DNA from: G965204755 sp965243415 | GTDB taxonomy: Bacteria; Acidobacteriota; Vicinamibacteria; Marinacidobacterales; Marinacidobacteraceae | DNA length: 64,000 nt | Reading direction: 5' to 3' | Assembly: GCA_965243415.1 (NCBI GenBank) | Contig: OZ251549.1 | Coordinates: 3,906,001-3,970,000, forward strand | Part shown: in pieces, positions 63,968-64,000 of the stretch | Position numbering within the stretch: position 1 is the stretch's first letter | Layout of the letters: every line of letters begins with the position of its first letter | Notes under the pieces: generated by a model | What the model was told of the DNA's origin: nothing | Seen by the model: only the letters and a program-made list of their open reading frames with translations | Databases searched by the model: none | Program-made: the position numbers and the translations under genes

Positions 63968-64000
63968 TGACGCGACTTCACGGCAAGCATCTCCGCAGGA

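Overview
This is a very GC-rich bacterial chromosome segment. Lipobox lipoproteins, a TonB-type protein and a PepSY membrane protein suggest a diderm (Gram-negative-type) organism. GTG and TTG starts are frequent, and start/stop overlaps of four bases (ATGA or GTGA) are common. The phoH, 7TM-HD, ybeY, corC, era order is a classic bacterial housekeeping cluster. Several of its proteins carry long Gly/Ala/Pro-rich extensions. A Gemmatimonadota-like lineage is possible, but the sequence alone does not prove it. I saw no rRNA, tRNA or CRISPR array.

Layout. 0-3.9 kb: a type I restriction R subunit followed by a YgjP-like metalloprotein. 3.9-5.2 kb: two tandem arrays, of 15 bp and then about sixty 19-bp units. 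5.8-8.7 kb: two lipoprotein metallopeptidases and a small membrane protein. 8.8-17.7 kb (minus strand): tonB-like, phoH, 7TM-HD hydrolase, ybeY, two decayed copies of the corC 5' end, corC and era. 18.2-20.5 kb: gamma carbonic anhydrase and aspS. 20.6-26.6 kb: two paralogous winged-helix-like proteins, an orphan antitoxin with an apparent frameshift, a DCD/dUTPase-family protein, a VapBC pair and a DUF4143 ATPase. 26.7-32.5 kb (minus strand): an accessory block of DruA (DUF4338), NurA-like nuclease and HerA-like ATPase, then a uracil-glycosylase-like gene behind a promoter whose spacer is a 21-base homopolymer. 32.6-38.2 kb (minus strand): dcd, ndk, sucD, sucC, mdh and icd. 38.2-40 kb: intergenic repeats. 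40.1-44.1 kb: a PepSY membrane protein and a large secreted lipoprotein. 44.1-46.5 kb: repeats without a gene. 46.5-53.4 kb: an OLD-like ATPase (with a duplicated 3' end), divergent from a large STAND-type nuclease-NTPase broken by a +1 frameshift. 53.5-55.6 kb: a SnoaL-like lipoprotein, a DUF3500 lipoprotein and a tiny membrane protein. 55.9-64 kb: four ImmA/IrrE peptidases (three in tandem), two of them coupled to a small membrane protein, surrounding a three-gene HEPN / KGGVGR ATPase / P-loop ATPase operon and an ABC-type ATPase.

The core-metabolism genes form ordinary operons: TCA cycle, nucleotide supply, and membrane or ribosome maintenance. The accessory blocks look like defence or conflict loci. 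The best candidates for an undescribed system are the translationally coupled DruA-NurA-HerA operon, with a possibly phase-variable glycosylase-like gene beside it, and the coupled HEPN-KGGVGR-ATPase triad flanked by membrane-protein/ImmA modules. Repeat expansion and partial gene duplication recur throughout: the corC 5' end, the OLD-like 3' end, ImmA, the tiny membrane protein, and the 19-, 75-, 187- and 291-bp arrays. This suggests a genome prone to tandem duplication.
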